DNA from: an uncultured bacterium
GTDB lineage: Bacteria; Cyanobacteriota; Vampirovibrionia; Gastranaerophilales; Gastranaerophilaceae
Reading direction: 5' to 3'
Length of the DNA: 64,000 bases
Assembly: GCA_903868125.1 (NCBI GenBank)
Contig: CAIPUE010000032.1
Coordinates: 1 to 64,000, forward strand
Positions 52,982 through 62,057 of the stretch are shown here, one piece after another. A program made the translations under genes and the position numbers. The notes beneath the pieces are model-generated. The model saw nothing but the letters and a program-made list of their open reading frames with translations. It was not told the origin of the DNA and searched no databases. Positions within the stretch are counted from its first letter, which is position 1. Each line of letters begins with the position of its first letter.

Positions 52982-55771
52982 TTACTTCTGAACAATTTCT
53001 CCTTGTTTAGCTAAATAATCCATATTTGAGTCTATTATTTTTTTATTTCCAGATACAGCCAATAAATATGGTTGATTAAAGTAATGTTTAGCTAAACTTT
53101 GTATATATTCAGGAGTCATATTATCAATTGCATTAAATAATTCTTTTTGGTATCCAATTCCATAATTAGAGTTATAATCACTACGAAGTAAATAGTTTCT
53201 TGCATTAGATGTTTCCATGGTTTTTAATATTAAACTTTTCAATACAACTTTTTCCCGATTTAATTCGTCCTTACTCACTGGTGTAAATACTAATTCATTT
53301 ATACATTTATCATACTCATTTAGAACAGTTTTTAGATTGTTTTCATCAGCTGATACTGTTGTTGATAAAGTTATTTTTGCAGGATTTTTAGTGGTTGGAG
53401 CTAAATCAAAACTAGAGTATGAATCATAAGCTATTTTATCATTATTTCGAAGTGAGTTAAATAACTTTGATTTTTCATCCCCGCCGAGAATACCATTTAA
53501 AAGCATAAGTCCTACTCTATCTTGAATGTTATCACTATTGATAATTTTGAATGTTTTGTCTATTCTTATTTGATTATTATCATTTCTTTCAATAAAAATT
53601 TTTGTTTTTTCTAAAGCAGTTGGTTTATACTTATTTTGAACAACATTTTTATCATAGGATTGTACTTTAGGCACTTGCATTAATGCTTGAAACATATCGC
53701 CCTTAAGCTCATTAAATTTTTCTTTAGGCATTGTTATAAATATTATTCCTTGAGAATTCTGTAATACTTGTTGATGCATATTTTTTACATCTTCAAAAGT
53801 TAAATTAAAAATATTCCCTTTTCTATGTAGGTAAGGACTTCCGCTAAGCCATTCATTATTAATTTTTTCTTCTAATGTTTCTTTGTCTGTAATATTGCTT
53901 TTCGCTATAAGTCCTTTTATTTTATCAAAATCCTCCATATTTAAATCAGGATTAAAGAAAGTATTAATAGCAAAATTAATCATTTCTACAGTCTTATCAG
54001 AAGTTCCATTAAGCACTGTAAATATTTCTTGAGAATTTGCCCCTGTACTTCTCGTTATACCCTTATCTCGAATTTTTTCATTTATTTTTTCTGAGGCTAA
54101 AAGAAAGTTTAAACAATGATGTACTTCTGGATTATTTTGTAGTTTTTTTTGTGATTCAAGTTGAAAAGCTATTGTGCTTCTTACAATTCCTGGTCTTGTA
54201 TCTACAATCACTCTAAGATTATTTGGAAGAGAGTATTCTTGAATATCTTTATTATCAACTTGTTCAATGCTTCCTTTAAATGCTACATTGTTTGTTTTTT
54301 CTGCTTCTTTCTTCTTTTCTTGAGGATGAATTACAACTAAAGAAGCTTTGTTTAAGTCTAAATATTTTTGAGCAGTATTTTGAATATCTTTGGTAGTAAT
54401 AGAATCTATAAACTTAAGTTCTTTAGCTTCATCTAAATTTTTTGATAAAAGTTCTTGCTCTGCAATTACTACAGAAAGCATAAATGTATCTTCGGCAAAA
54501 TAAGTCCAATCAGTTTTAATTTTTTCTTTAATAGTCCTTAATTCTTCTTCCGAAATAGGATTTTGTTTTAAGTCAGATAGAATTGAATAAACCGTTTTTA
54601 TGTTTTCTTCAACATTATTGTTATCACTTGTCCCATTTAAGTTTAAAATTGAAGGGCAACTATTACCTGAATATACATTATCTGTTTTGGAATATACCTC
54701 AAGGGCATTATTATTTTTATTAGCAGATTTTTTAATTCTTTCATTAATTACCCACGTTAATGTTTGAACAAGAATATTTTCTTTTTCTTCGCTATTTTTT
54801 GGTCCAATAAACGCCAAATCAATATATGCATCATTATCATTTTTATCAAGACTTTGAACATCTTTTCTAATTGTTCTTTGAATTGGATTATCAATCGAAA
54901 TCTTTGGATAAATATCATTTGCGTTATTTACAGAATGCTTAATATTATTGAAATATTTAGCTATAGTTTTTATTGAATTACTGTCCACATTCCCAACTAT
55001 GGTTGTAACCATATTATTTGGTTGATAGAACTTATTGTAATAGTTCATTAAATCTTCTTTTTTAAGGTTATTTATAGCCTCAATACTTCTTTTAGTTAGC
55101 ATATCCGTACTATCTGGCAAATTGAATAAGTTCTGTACAGAAAGTTTCTTTGCGATAAAATAATTTGCTACGTCTTTATTTCCTGAACGTAATTCTTGTG
55201 TAACAATCTTTTTTTCATTTTCAATATCATTAACAGAAAAATCCTTGTGGGCTAATGTTTGAGCTTGTATATTTATTAAATCCTCAAGATCATTAGGATT
55301 TTCCACTAAAGCACTAATATAATATCCTGTGTAAGTTTCATCCGTATGTGCATTGCACTCTGCTCCAATTTTATCTAAAATGTTTTTTACTTCATTGGTT
55401 TTTGGATTTGTACAATAATCAGAAACGAGATGCTCTAACAGATGACTTGATTCTTTTAGATTAGCAGGTTCATTATTTTCTCCAACTCCAATGTATGTAT
55501 GAATTACAGTTTGTCCCATTTTGGGAACAAGTATAATTTTATGTCCATTGCTTAATTCATAAACTTTCCCTTCACCTATATCGGGAAGTTTAAAAGTTTT
55601 AATTTCCTTATATCCTTCTGTTATTTGTGGTGATACATAAGCTTTAGAGGTATTTAATGGAATTTGTTGATAAGTAGGAAAACTTGAAAACGAACTTGAA
55701 TTTGCAGAACTTCCTTTGAAATTCTGCTGATGCCGAATAATTTGAGAGTTAACTACACTATTAATTTGCAT
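52982..55771 (-). CDS. M16 (insulinase/pitrilysin) family zinc peptidase
   Basis: A 929-residue two-lobe M16 protein. The N-terminal lobe has the inverted zinc motif HLLEH near residue 110 and the third ligand region NEKKIVTQELRSG about 75 residues later, so it should be active; the C-terminal lobe (from about residue 500) lacks HxxEH, as is usual. The start resembles the downstream protein, with QQNFKGSS at residues 15-22, ahead of the peptidase domain. M16 enzymes degrade small peptides within a closed chamber. I chose ATG 55771; GTG at 55777 is possible. It probably forms an operon with the HELIH gene. Confidence 0.9.
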   Translation of the reverse strand: MQINSVVNSQIIRHQQNFKGSSANSSSFSSFPTYQQIPLNTSKAYVSPQITEGYKEIKTFKLPDIGEGKVYELSNGHKIILVPKMGQTVIHTYIGVGENNEPANLKESSHLLEHLVSDYCTNPKTNEVKNILDKIGAECNAHTDETYTGYYISALVENPNDLEDLINIQAQTLAHKDFSVNDIENEKKIVTQELRSGNKDVANYFIAKKLSVQNLFNLPDSTDMLTKRSIEAINNLKKEDLMNYYNKFYQPNNMVTTIVGNVDSNSIKTIAKYFNNIKHSVNNANDIYPKISIDNPIQRTIRKDVQSLDKNDNDAYIDLAFIGPKNSEEKENILVQTLTWVINERIKKSANKNNNALEVYSKTDNVYSGNSCPSILNLNGTSDNNNVEENIKTVYSILSDLKQNPISEEELRTIKEKIKTDWTYFAEDTFMLSVVIAEQELLSKNLDEAKELKFIDSITTKDIQNTAQKYLDLNKASLVVIHPQEKKKEAEKTNNVAFKGSIEQVDNKDIQEYSLPNNLRVIVDTRPGIVRSTIAFQLESQKKLQNNPEVHHCLNFLLASEKINEKIRDKGITRSTGANSQEIFTVLNGTSDKTVEMINFAINTFFNPDLNMEDFDKIKGLIAKSNITDKETLEEKINNEWLSGSPYLHRKGNIFNLTFEDVKNMHQQVLQNSQGIIFITMPKEKFNELKGDMFQALMQVPKVQSYDKNVVQNKYKPTALEKTKIFIERNDNNQIRIDKTFKIINSDNIQDRVGLMLLNGILGGDEKSKLFNSLRNNDKIAYDSYSSFDLAPTTKNPAKITLSTTVSADENNLKTVLNEYDKCINELVFTPVSKDELNREKVVLKSLILKTMETSNARNYLLRSDYNSNYGIGYQKELFNAIDNMTPEYIQSLAKHYFNQPYLLAVSGNKKIIDSNMDYLAKQGEIVQK

Positions 55772-55925
55772 GCACACACTTTTTCCTTACCTCTATAAAA
55801 ACACGTGAAGATAAATTATTCAGTTTTTTCAGCAAATTGTTAAAAAAGCTTTACAAAAAGAGAGTTTTAGGCAAATTTTTCTTTCTTTTGTTTTATATAA
55901 AAAGAAAGTAGAAGGAAAAAATTAA

Positions 55926-56828
55926 TTGAAAGTAGTATTTTCTTTTCAAAAGGACAATTCCTCAAAACCTCAAAGGCAAAATATTACATTTGAGGCGGGT
56001 TTAACGTCCAAAATAATGCAAGAGATTCAACAAGCGGATGTTTTAGAAATATCAAGCAGGCTTGCTAAAAAGGGAATACCGACTGATTTCAAGGGGAATC
56101 AAGTTGTTGCTTGGTGCTGTGATAAAACAGTAGGAATTTTTGAACAATTAAATAAGGAATTCGGCACCAAATTAGCTTTACCTAAAGGGATTTTTGTTGA
56201 AAATTTTGAAAGATTAAATATTAATAATCCGACTATCGCAGGTTTTTGTAATCCACTTCGTTCAAGTAATTTAATTAAAGGTTCAAATATTCAAGTTAAT
56301 GGTGAAACACTATTTTTTAATACCTTTGAGGCATTAAAAGGAAAACATTCAATTCATCAACACTGGTTATATGATTGGACAAATATAGATAGTGTTGCCG
56401 ATTATAATTATTCTCAAGGTAGTGTGGCAACAGACCATTTTTTAGATGTATTTATGCATGAATTTTTTCATGTTGCACATGAAGATAGATTATTGCATAA
56501 AATAGGAGAAGGAAATTTAGAAAGAAATATCGATGAAGCTAAGACGGTAGTTGGGATAGAAAATTATCGACGAAAGTATGGTCTAAAAATTTCTAAAATT
56601 TGTAATCATGCATTATCCAGTCCTCTTGAAGCCATAGCTTGTGATACCTCAAGGACTGTCGCAAGCCATTTAGATGAAGAAACTTTAGTACTTAGACAAA
56701 ATCCTTTTATAGGAACGCCTTATGAAAGATTATCTCTATGGAAAAGAATAAACATACCATATTATACAGATGAACAAAGACCGTTAACTGAAATTTTAAG
56801 AAATTTTTGGAATGGAAAGTTTGATTAA
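55926..56828 (+). CDS. HExxH metallopeptidase-like protein with NITFEAG motif
   Basis: A 300-residue protein. NITFEAG at residues 19-25 is a variant of the FKG motif. FLDVFMHEFFHVAHEDRLLH near residue 175 carries HEFFH, and LSSPLEAIACDTSR about 55 residues later could give the third zinc ligand (Glu), the layout of gluzincin-type peptidases. There is no signal peptide or membrane segment. The start codon appears to be TTG with AGAAGGA about ten bases upstream; no in-frame ATG precedes the conserved part. It is divergent from the M16 gene. The family is not identified; zinc-peptidase activity is inferred from the motif. Confidence 0.7.
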   Translation: MKVVFSFQKDNSSKPQRQNITFEAGLTSKIMQEIQQADVLEISSRLAKKGIPTDFKGNQVVAWCCDKTVGIFEQLNKEFGTKLALPKGIFVENFERLNINNPTIAGFCNPLRSSNLIKGSNIQVNGETLFFNTFEALKGKHSIHQHWLYDWTNIDSVADYNYSQGSVATDHFLDVFMHEFFHVAHEDRLLHKIGEGNLERNIDEAKTVVGIENYRRKYGLKISKICNHALSSPLEAIACDTSRTVASHLDEETLVLRQNPFIGTPYERLSLWKRINIPYYTDEQRPLTEILRNFWNGKFD

Positions 56829-57006
56829 CTAAGCAATTAGTTTTTTTAATATAGACCTTTTGGGTATAAAGTCGTTACTTTTAATTAGCTTCAGCTGACT
56901 CTCTTTTCCGCAAAAAAGACGAAAAGTTACAAAAAGTTAACTTACTAGCAATTTTTTTTATCTTCCTTTTTAATATAAATATCGTTACTGAATCTAGAGG
57001 TGCAAT

Positions 57007-57291
57007 ATGTTAGTAGGTTTTAATTCGTATATGCCAAATAATAGGAATCAGAAAACAAGTTTTGGGGCTGTAAATCAAAAATATTTTCAAGCGGCTCAAG
57101 ACGCTGTCCAAAAAGGACGTTCTTATCAATATCCAATCCAAGATTTAAAAGATGCATATGGTACACGGGCATTATCTAAAGAAAATGCATTAGATACTCT
57201 TGCAGAAATCAAAACACTTTATCCTCAAAATTTTAAAAAAATCGCAGAACAGGCAATAACATGGGTAAATGAGTTTAAATGGACTTCTTAG
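57007..57291 (+). CDS. Small TSFG-motif hypothetical protein
   Basis: A 94-residue protein with KTSFG at residues 16-20, then a helical domain (YFQAAQDAVQKGRSYQYPIQ, LKDAYGTRALSKENALDTLA, IKTLYPQNFKKIAEQAITWV). No known family. GAGGTG precedes the ATG at a good distance. The last four bases overlap the convergent gene at 57288. It is one of six nearby proteins that carry the F-x-G-type N-terminal motif. Confidence 0.68.
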   Translation: MLVGFNSYMPNNRNQKTSFGAVNQKYFQAAQDAVQKGRSYQYPIQDLKDAYGTRALSKENALDTLAEIKTLYPQNFKKIAEQAITWVNEFKWTS

Positions 57292-58205
57292 ATTAATTCC
57301 TGAACTTTTTTAGAAATTAAAGAACCAAATACCGCACCTGCCCCCATTCCGATTAAAGAACCGACGGCTTTACCATATTTTGAACCGATTGCTCCGCCAT
57401 AAGCTATTCCAGAGGTTATAGAGACGATATTTATTCCCGATTTTACGGTTTGCTTAACGGTATTTCCTGCTTGTTCTGCTATATTATCTCCTTGGCGCAT
57501 AGCTTTGAATATTTTAGGTAGCTCAATGGCGGCTAAAACTGCGGTTCCGATAAGTGTTGTTCTGCTCATAGCTCTCGCTGTGAGCTTGCCAAAAGCACTT
57601 CCCTCGAAAGCAGTTGCAAGTCTAATATCCCCATTTATATCTTTAGCCGATTCCCAACATCCATTCTTTTTATTGAAAGTTTGAACTTCTCTACTATCTG
57701 AAGTTTTAATTTTCAATAAATCCATAATTTTCTCACCAAAGCTTGTATTTGCAAGACTTTTATCCCAAGAAAGAAGTTTTTTTGCTCTATTTATATTCTT
57801 TGTTTTTTTAAAATCCACAAGTGGCTCTAGCATAGTTCCTCTAAAAAAGGAAAAATCGTGTTGAAAATTTTTGTAATCGTAGGAACCTTGGTATTTCCCA
57901 CCTTTTAGGAATGTGCTTATTTGTTCACCTGCGGATTTAATATCTCGCACATCTTCTGGTAGGTTGATTAGAGCCAAGCTCGCAAGCCCTAAAGCTGGAA
58001 TGTAGTCATTGTTTTGGATTTTGTCGGGTAAAGATGCAATTCTTCTTACAGGTGGGAGTGATTCAAGTGCATAAACAAATACGCTGTCTTGGGAGGTGGT
58101 TTGAGGTTGGTTTGTAATTTTTTCAGCTCGTGTTTTAGCCTCGCTATAGTCATTTGCTATAGCAGGGAATTTGTCAGAATTATAATAATAAATTTGATTA
58201 TCCAC
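57288..58205 (-). CDS. Hypothetical protein with C-terminal glycine-rich membrane segments
   Basis: A 305-residue protein I do not recognise. The first 200 residues are polar with short helices (VFVYALESLPPVRRIASLPD; LGLASLALINLPEDVRDIKS); the last 90 hold hydrophobic Ala/Gly stretches (TTLIGTAVLAAIELPKIFKA; GIAYGGAIGSKYGKAVGSLI, then GMGAGAVFGSLIS) of glycine-zipper type, suited to membrane insertion. The start is GTG with a weak ribosome site, so the N-terminus is uncertain. An effector or pore-like role is possible but not shown. Confidence 0.65.
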   Translation of the reverse strand: MDNQIYYYNSDKFPAIANDYSEAKTRAEKITNQPQTTSQDSVFVYALESLPPVRRIASLPDKIQNNDYIPALGLASLALINLPEDVRDIKSAGEQISTFLKGGKYQGSYDYKNFQHDFSFFRGTMLEPLVDFKKTKNINRAKKLLSWDKSLANTSFGEKIMDLLKIKTSDSREVQTFNKKNGCWESAKDINGDIRLATAFEGSAFGKLTARAMSRTTLIGTAVLAAIELPKIFKAMRQGDNIAEQAGNTVKQTVKSGINIVSITSGIAYGGAIGSKYGKAVGSLIGMGAGAVFGSLISKKVQELI

Positions 58206-58719
58206 CTACATATCACCCAAAAATTTAAAAACCACACCTTATAGTTATATAAAAACAAATTTGTACAAAAAATTGCTTACTTTCCAATTATATATTTTAA
58301 GCAAGTATCCAAGTCTTCAATATCGGGTTCGACTTTATCCCAATCCGCACCATAGAGTCCATATTACCAAGTATTGCAACAGATATTATGCCACAAACTC
58401 AACACGAAAGAGCATAACAAGTCAACATATTGTTAAAGAATATCGAGTTAGATGGAAGATAGATTAATCCTGAAGCTTTTTTAATATTAAGTATTTAGTT
58501 TTTATAATTGTATTTAAGGATATAAAATATTCATTTTAAATCCTCTGAGCCAACGGCAATGGAATAAGGAACAACACCAATATTCCTTTCGGTTGTTCCC
58601 AATTTGCTTGCACATTTCCAAGTTGTAAAACCCCCAAATATTAAAAAAAAATAAATATAGCTTGTTTATGCTTTTTGTTAAACTATAATATTAATTGTAT
58701 ATGTAAATAAGGTGAAAAT
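58206..58719. other. Intergenic region upstream of grpE
   Basis: About 510 bases. A minus-strand stretch at about 58277-58363 reads DWDKVEPDIEDLDTCLKY before a stop and may be the tail of a decayed gene. GGAACAAC (58568-58575) and GTTGTTCC (58592-58599) form a hairpin; no CIRCE heat-shock element (TTAGCACTC-N9-GAGTGCTAA) is seen. The grpE promoter lies at about 58662-58689. Confidence 0.4.
58662..58689 (+). promoter_or_regulatory. Putative grpE-dnaJ promoter
   Basis: TTGTTT (58662-58667), 16 bases, TATAAT (58684-58689), 30 bases before the grpE ATG. Confidence 0.55.
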
Positions 58720-59259
58720 ATGAAACATAAAAAAGAAAAAGAGCACGCAGAAAATCCGTTCACAGAACAGGAAAAACAAGAAGCCCCGATAGAAACTGCT
58801 CAAGAAGCTGAAAACAAGCTCCAACAAGATTTTGATAATTTGAATAATCAATATTTAAGACTGGCAGCTGATTTTGACAATTATCGCAAGCGTCAAGCTC
58901 AAGAACGCGAAAATCTGCTCAAATATGGTGCGGAAGAATCTCTAAAAAAAATAATTGACGTTTTAGATAACTTTGACAGAGCAAAGCAAGCTATCCAAAA
59001 CATAGATGACGTCACTCAAGTCAAAGAAAGTTTTAATTTATTGTATAACCAAATTTTTGATAATCTTTCAAAACTTGGGCTTGAAGTAATCGAGTCTCAA
59101 GGTAAGGAATTCGACCCAAATTTTCACGAAGCGGTCATGCAGACACCGAGCGAAGAACATCAGGAAAACCATATAATAATGGAGTTACAAAAAGGCTACA
59201 AGCTTGGTGATAAAGTTTTGAGACCAACGCTTGTAAACGTGGCAACAACAGGAGAGTAA
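58720..59259 (+). CDS. grpE: GrpE nucleotide-exchange factor for DnaK
   Basis: A 179-residue GrpE. The acidic N-terminus is followed by the long dimerising helix with the hallmark [20 protein letters not shown] near residues 42-61, then [20 protein letters not shown] and a C-terminal beta domain ([37 protein letters not shown]). It releases ADP from DnaK during protein refolding in the cytoplasm. The dnaJ gene starts 32 bases later, so they likely form one transcript. No dnaK or hrcA is present in the window. Confidence 0.97.
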   Translation: MKHKKEKEHAENPFTEQEKQEAPIETAQEAENKLQQDFDNLNNQYLRLAADFDNYRKRQAQERENLLKYGAEESLKKIIDVLDNFDRAKQAIQNIDDVTQVKESFNLLYNQIFDNLSKLGLEVIESQGKEFDPNFHEAVMQTPSEEHQENHIIMELQKGYKLGDKVLRPTLVNVATTGE

Positions 59260-59291
59260 AAAGAAAAAGGCAAAAAGGAATTAAATTAAAA

Positions 59292-60416
59292 ATGGATTAT
59301 TATGAAATACTGGGCGTAAGTAAAAACGCTGAAAAAGACGAAATAAAAGGTGCTTTTAGAAGAAAAGCCAGAGAATGTCATCCGGATGTAAATAAAGCCC
59401 CTGATGCCGAATCAAAATTTAAAGAATTAGGCAAAGCCTATGAAACATTAATGGATGATGATAAGCGTTCATTATATGACAGATATGGTGAAGACGGACT
59501 TAAAAACGCAGGATTTGATTCAAGTGGACCATTTGCAGGCGGATTTGGAGATTTGAACGATATTTTCAACTCGTTTTTCGGTGGGTTTGGATTTTCACAA
59601 AGACAGGTTGACCCAAATGCTCCGCAACAGGGCGAAGATTTAAGAATCGACATAGAAATCGGCTTCAAGGATGCAGTTTTTGGAATAGAAAAAACAATTA
59701 CAATTGATCACCTTGAAACATGTCAGGCATGTAAAGGCTCAGGCTCCGAGCCCGGAAGCAGACCCGTAACCTGTCCAACTTGTAAAGGTTCAGGTAAAAT
59801 CCAGCAAACAACTCAGACCATCTTAGGACATTTTACCCAAGTTACGACCTGCCCTGATTGTATGGGTAAAGGTGTCAAAATCCAAAATCCTTGTAAGGCA
59901 TGCAAAGGTTATGGCCGGATTGAAAAAGAGAAAAATATTGAATTAAAAATCCCCGCAGGAGTTGATAATGGCTCAAAAATGCGACTTTCGCATGAAGGCG
60001 ATTCCGGCAAAAACGGAGGACCTGAGGGGGATTTGTATGTCGTTTTACACGTTAAATACTCCGAGTACTTCAAGCGTGAAGGAGTGAATGTTTTCACTAA
60101 CCTTGAAATTTCACCGGCACAAGCGGTTTTAGGCGATGAAATTTCTATTGAAACACTTGACGGGGAAAAACAAATTTCAGTTCCTGCAGGAATTCAAAGC
60201 TCTCAGCCTATTAAAATAAAAGGTGCCGGCGTTCCGTATTTGGGGAAAAGTTCGCAAAGAGGCGATCATATAATTATTGTTGAAGTTAGGACGCCGACTA
60301 ACTTGTCTGAAGAAGAAAAACAGATTTATAAAAAATTGTATGAAATAACAATGAAGAAAAAGCACCACGAAAAAGAAAGCCTTATTGATAGGGTAAAAGG
60401 TGCGTTCGGGGGATAA
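59292..60416 (+). CDS. dnaJ: DnaJ chaperone (Hsp40, type I)
   Basis: A 374-residue full-length type I DnaJ: J domain ([20 protein letters not shown], with the HPD triad in ECHPDVNK), a Gly/Phe-rich linker ([20 protein letters not shown]), four zinc-binding CxxCxGxG modules ([32 protein letters not shown]) at about 145-215, and the substrate-binding C-terminal domains ([20 protein letters not shown]). It stimulates DnaK ATP hydrolysis and delivers unfolded proteins. It is co-oriented with grpE and yajQ. Confidence 0.97.
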   Translation: MDYYEILGVSKNAEKDEIKGAFRRKARECHPDVNKAPDAESKFKELGKAYETLMDDDKRSLYDRYGEDGLKNAGFDSSGPFAGGFGDLNDIFNSFFGGFGFSQRQVDPNAPQQGEDLRIDIEIGFKDAVFGIEKTITIDHLETCQACKGSGSEPGSRPVTCPTCKGSGKIQQTTQTILGHFTQVTTCPDCMGKGVKIQNPCKACKGYGRIEKEKNIELKIPAGVDNGSKMRLSHEGDSGKNGGPEGDLYVVLHVKYSEYFKREGVNVFTNLEISPAQAVLGDEISIETLDGEKQISVPAGIQSSQPIKIKGAGVPYLGKSSQRGDHIIIVEVRTPTNLSEEEKQIYKKLYEITMKKKHHEKESLIDRVKGAFGG

Positions 60417-60454
60417 ATTAAATAGTTGTATTTGTGAATAAATAAGGAGGGTAT

Positions 60455-60955
60455 ATGGCAAAAGAATGTAGTTTTGATGTGGTTTCAGAATTCAATAAAC
60501 AAGAACTTGTTAATGCGGTTGATCAAGTTAAAAGAGATATTATTTCAAGATTTGATTTGAAAAATTCCAATTCGGAAATAGAATTGGAGGCAGATAAAAC
60601 AATCACAATTACAACAAGCGACGATATGAAGCTTAGAAATATTTTAGACATTTTGCAAACAAAATTAGTTAAAAGAGATTTGAGTATAAAAATCCTTGAC
60701 CCACAAACTATGGAAAACGCTTTGGGCGGTAAAGTAAGGCAGGTTTACAAACTAAGAAAAGGATTAACGCAGGAGCTCGCAAAAAAAATAGTTTCCGATA
60801 TTAAAGATTCTAAGATTAAAGTTCAAGCCTCCATTCAAGGAGATCAGGTCAGAATTTCAGGGAAAGATAAAGATGATTTACAAGGCGTGATTAAGCTTTT
60901 GAGAGATAATTCGGACAGTTATGATTACCCGCTACAATTTCAGAATTATAGATAA
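60455..60955 (+). CDS. yajQ: YajQ family nucleotide-binding protein
   Basis: A 166-residue YajQ (UPF0234): ECSFDVVSEFNKQELVNAVD at the start, SRFDLKNSNSEIELE, and VQASIQGDQVRISGKDKDDL followed by QGVIKLLR near the end, the standard full length. YajQ proteins bind nucleotides, with cyclic-di-GMP reported in some bacteria, and may act with transcription factors. AGGAGG lies ahead of the ATG; the gene follows dnaJ by 38 bases and ends at a strong terminator. Confidence 0.95.
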   Translation: MAKECSFDVVSEFNKQELVNAVDQVKRDIISRFDLKNSNSEIELEADKTITITTSDDMKLRNILDILQTKLVKRDLSIKILDPQTMENALGGKVRQVYKLRKGLTQELAKKIVSDIKDSKIKVQASIQGDQVRISGKDKDDLQGVIKLLRDNSDSYDYPLQFQNYR

Positions 60956-60983
60956 AAAAAGAGAGCCCTAGAGCTCTCTTTTT
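60956..60983. terminator. Bidirectional terminator after yajQ
   Basis: AAAAAGAGAGC (60956-60966) and GCTCTCTTTTT (60973-60983) pair perfectly around a 6-base loop. It serves yajQ and the convergent small gene at 60990. Confidence 0.88.
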
Positions 60984-60989
60984 CCTAAA

Positions 60990-61382
60990 TTAAACACTTA
61001 TACAGTTGTTTAAATACTCAATGGTATTTATTTTTTCGTCATATAAGTATTTAATAAAGTTCAAGTAAGAATAGTCATAAGAACTGACAAGTAGGTTTAT
61101 TTCAAAGCCGTCAGCGCAGAATGGTTCGTAATCGTAAACAACGTAGCTGTTGTATTTGCTTTTCCACTCTTTGCGTTCTATTCTGCTGTTATTTTCTTCA
61201 ATTACACCTTCAAGCCATGAAACAATATCCTTGTTAATATTTTTTAATTCCATATGACCGTACTTACTACAGTCAGTTTGACAATTTTCCATTAACATAA
61301 CCATCACTCCCAATGTATTGAGTACGATTGAAATAAAGACATTTATTTCTCCTATCAGGAATAAGTTTAAATGCTTTTGCAT
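60990..61382 (-). CDS. Hypothetical small protein with possible N-terminal membrane segment
   Basis: Up to 130 residues. From the first ATG (61382, AAGGGG nine bases upstream) the protein starts with a hydrophobic stretch (LFLIGEINVFISIVLNTLGV), then a polar domain (INKDIVSWLEGVIEENNSRI; YVVYDYEPFCADGFEINLLV). A second start at 61298, eight bases after GGGAG, would drop the membrane part and give a soluble protein of about 102 residues. The domain is unknown to me, and its Cys residues (CQTDC) could bind metal. Confidence 0.6.
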   Translation of the reverse strand: MQKHLNLFLIGEINVFISIVLNTLGVMVMLMENCQTDCSKYGHMELKNINKDIVSWLEGVIEENNSRIERKEWKSKYNSYVVYDYEPFCADGFEINLLVSSYDYSYLNFIKYLYDEKINTIEYLNNCISV

Positions 61383-61690
61383 TGTAAAAAATCCCCTTTT
61401 AGACTATAACCAAATACGATAAGTGGGTAGTCTTACGAAGTGAGAGATGAGAGGTTATAAGTTGAAAAGTTGAAGAGTCGAACAGTTGAACGGCAGCTCG
61501 GAGGGTTGGAAGTTTGGAATCTTGATAATGCAATATTTTAACCGGCTAAGCCTCCAAGCTTCTAAACATCTAAACTTCTTTTCCCTTTTCCCTCCTTGCT
61601 CCTCGCCATATAAAGATTATGTAAGGAAAACGGATTTTGTTTATTTTTTACCATATAATGATATTAAGTAGAAGAAACATTGGAGGTATA
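61383..61690. other. Repeat-bearing intergenic region
   Basis: About 300 bases with a degenerate AGTTGAA(A/C/G) microrepeat (61457-61490) and, at 61541-61583, a pyrimidine-rich stretch (CTTCTAAACATCTAAACTTC) that is roughly its inverse. It resembles a decayed inverted-repeat element. No gene is supported. Confidence 0.4.
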
Positions 61691-62005
61691 ATGCAAGCTG
61701 TACTTAACAAAATAGAAAATTCAACAAGTTCAATTCAATATTTTTTATCCAAATTAGAAACCGCTGATAATATAGCTAAAAATGAAATCGAAAATATGTT
61801 AGTCAATATCGGTAAAAACGCGGTTCCTGAGTTAGTGGACCAACTTCAAATAATTCAAGGTGTTAAACGCGGAGTTGTTGCAATGACACTTATCAGAATT
61901 GGTGATGCTTCTGTTGAATATCTTAAAAAAGCCGCTCAAAACAATAAGGATTTTGAATGGGTTGCCAGATATCTTATTACTGAAATCAATGGTAAAGTGG
62001 CTTAG
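61691..62005 (+). CDS. Small HEAT-repeat-like protein
   Basis: A 104-residue all-helical protein: IENMLVNIGKNAVPELVDQL, QIIQGVKRGVVAMTLIRIGD, ASVEYLKKAAQNNKDFEWVA look like two or three HEAT/PBS-type helical pairs. GGAGG lies six bases before ATG 61691; the frame runs up to 61637 but lacks a ribosome site there. HEAT repeats bind proteins; partner unknown. It ends 15 bases before a shared terminator. Confidence 0.8.
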   Translation: MQAVLNKIENSTSSIQYFLSKLETADNIAKNEIENMLVNIGKNAVPELVDQLQIIQGVKRGVVAMTLIRIGDASVEYLKKAAQNNKDFEWVARYLITEINGKVA

Positions 62006-62019
62006 ATTTAAAGTTTAAT

Positions 62020-62053
62020 AAAAAAGTGGTTTGCGTAAGTAAGCCACTTTTTT
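62020..62053. terminator. Bidirectional terminator
   Basis: AAAAAAGTGG (62020-62029) pairs with CCACTTTTTT (62044-62053), separating the HEAT-like gene from the convergent PurD-like gene. Confidence 0.85.
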
Positions 62054-62057
62054 TATC

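Noticed and set aside
58322-58352. GGTTCGA and CCGCACCA resembling a tRNA T-arm and 3' end
   Set aside because: The T-stem does not pair and no acceptor, D or anticodon arms could be placed upstream.
58261-58467. Plus-strand open frame of 68 residues before grpE
   Set aside because: It lacks a ribosome site and shows no domain; the opposite strand reads more protein-like, suggesting a decayed gene tail.
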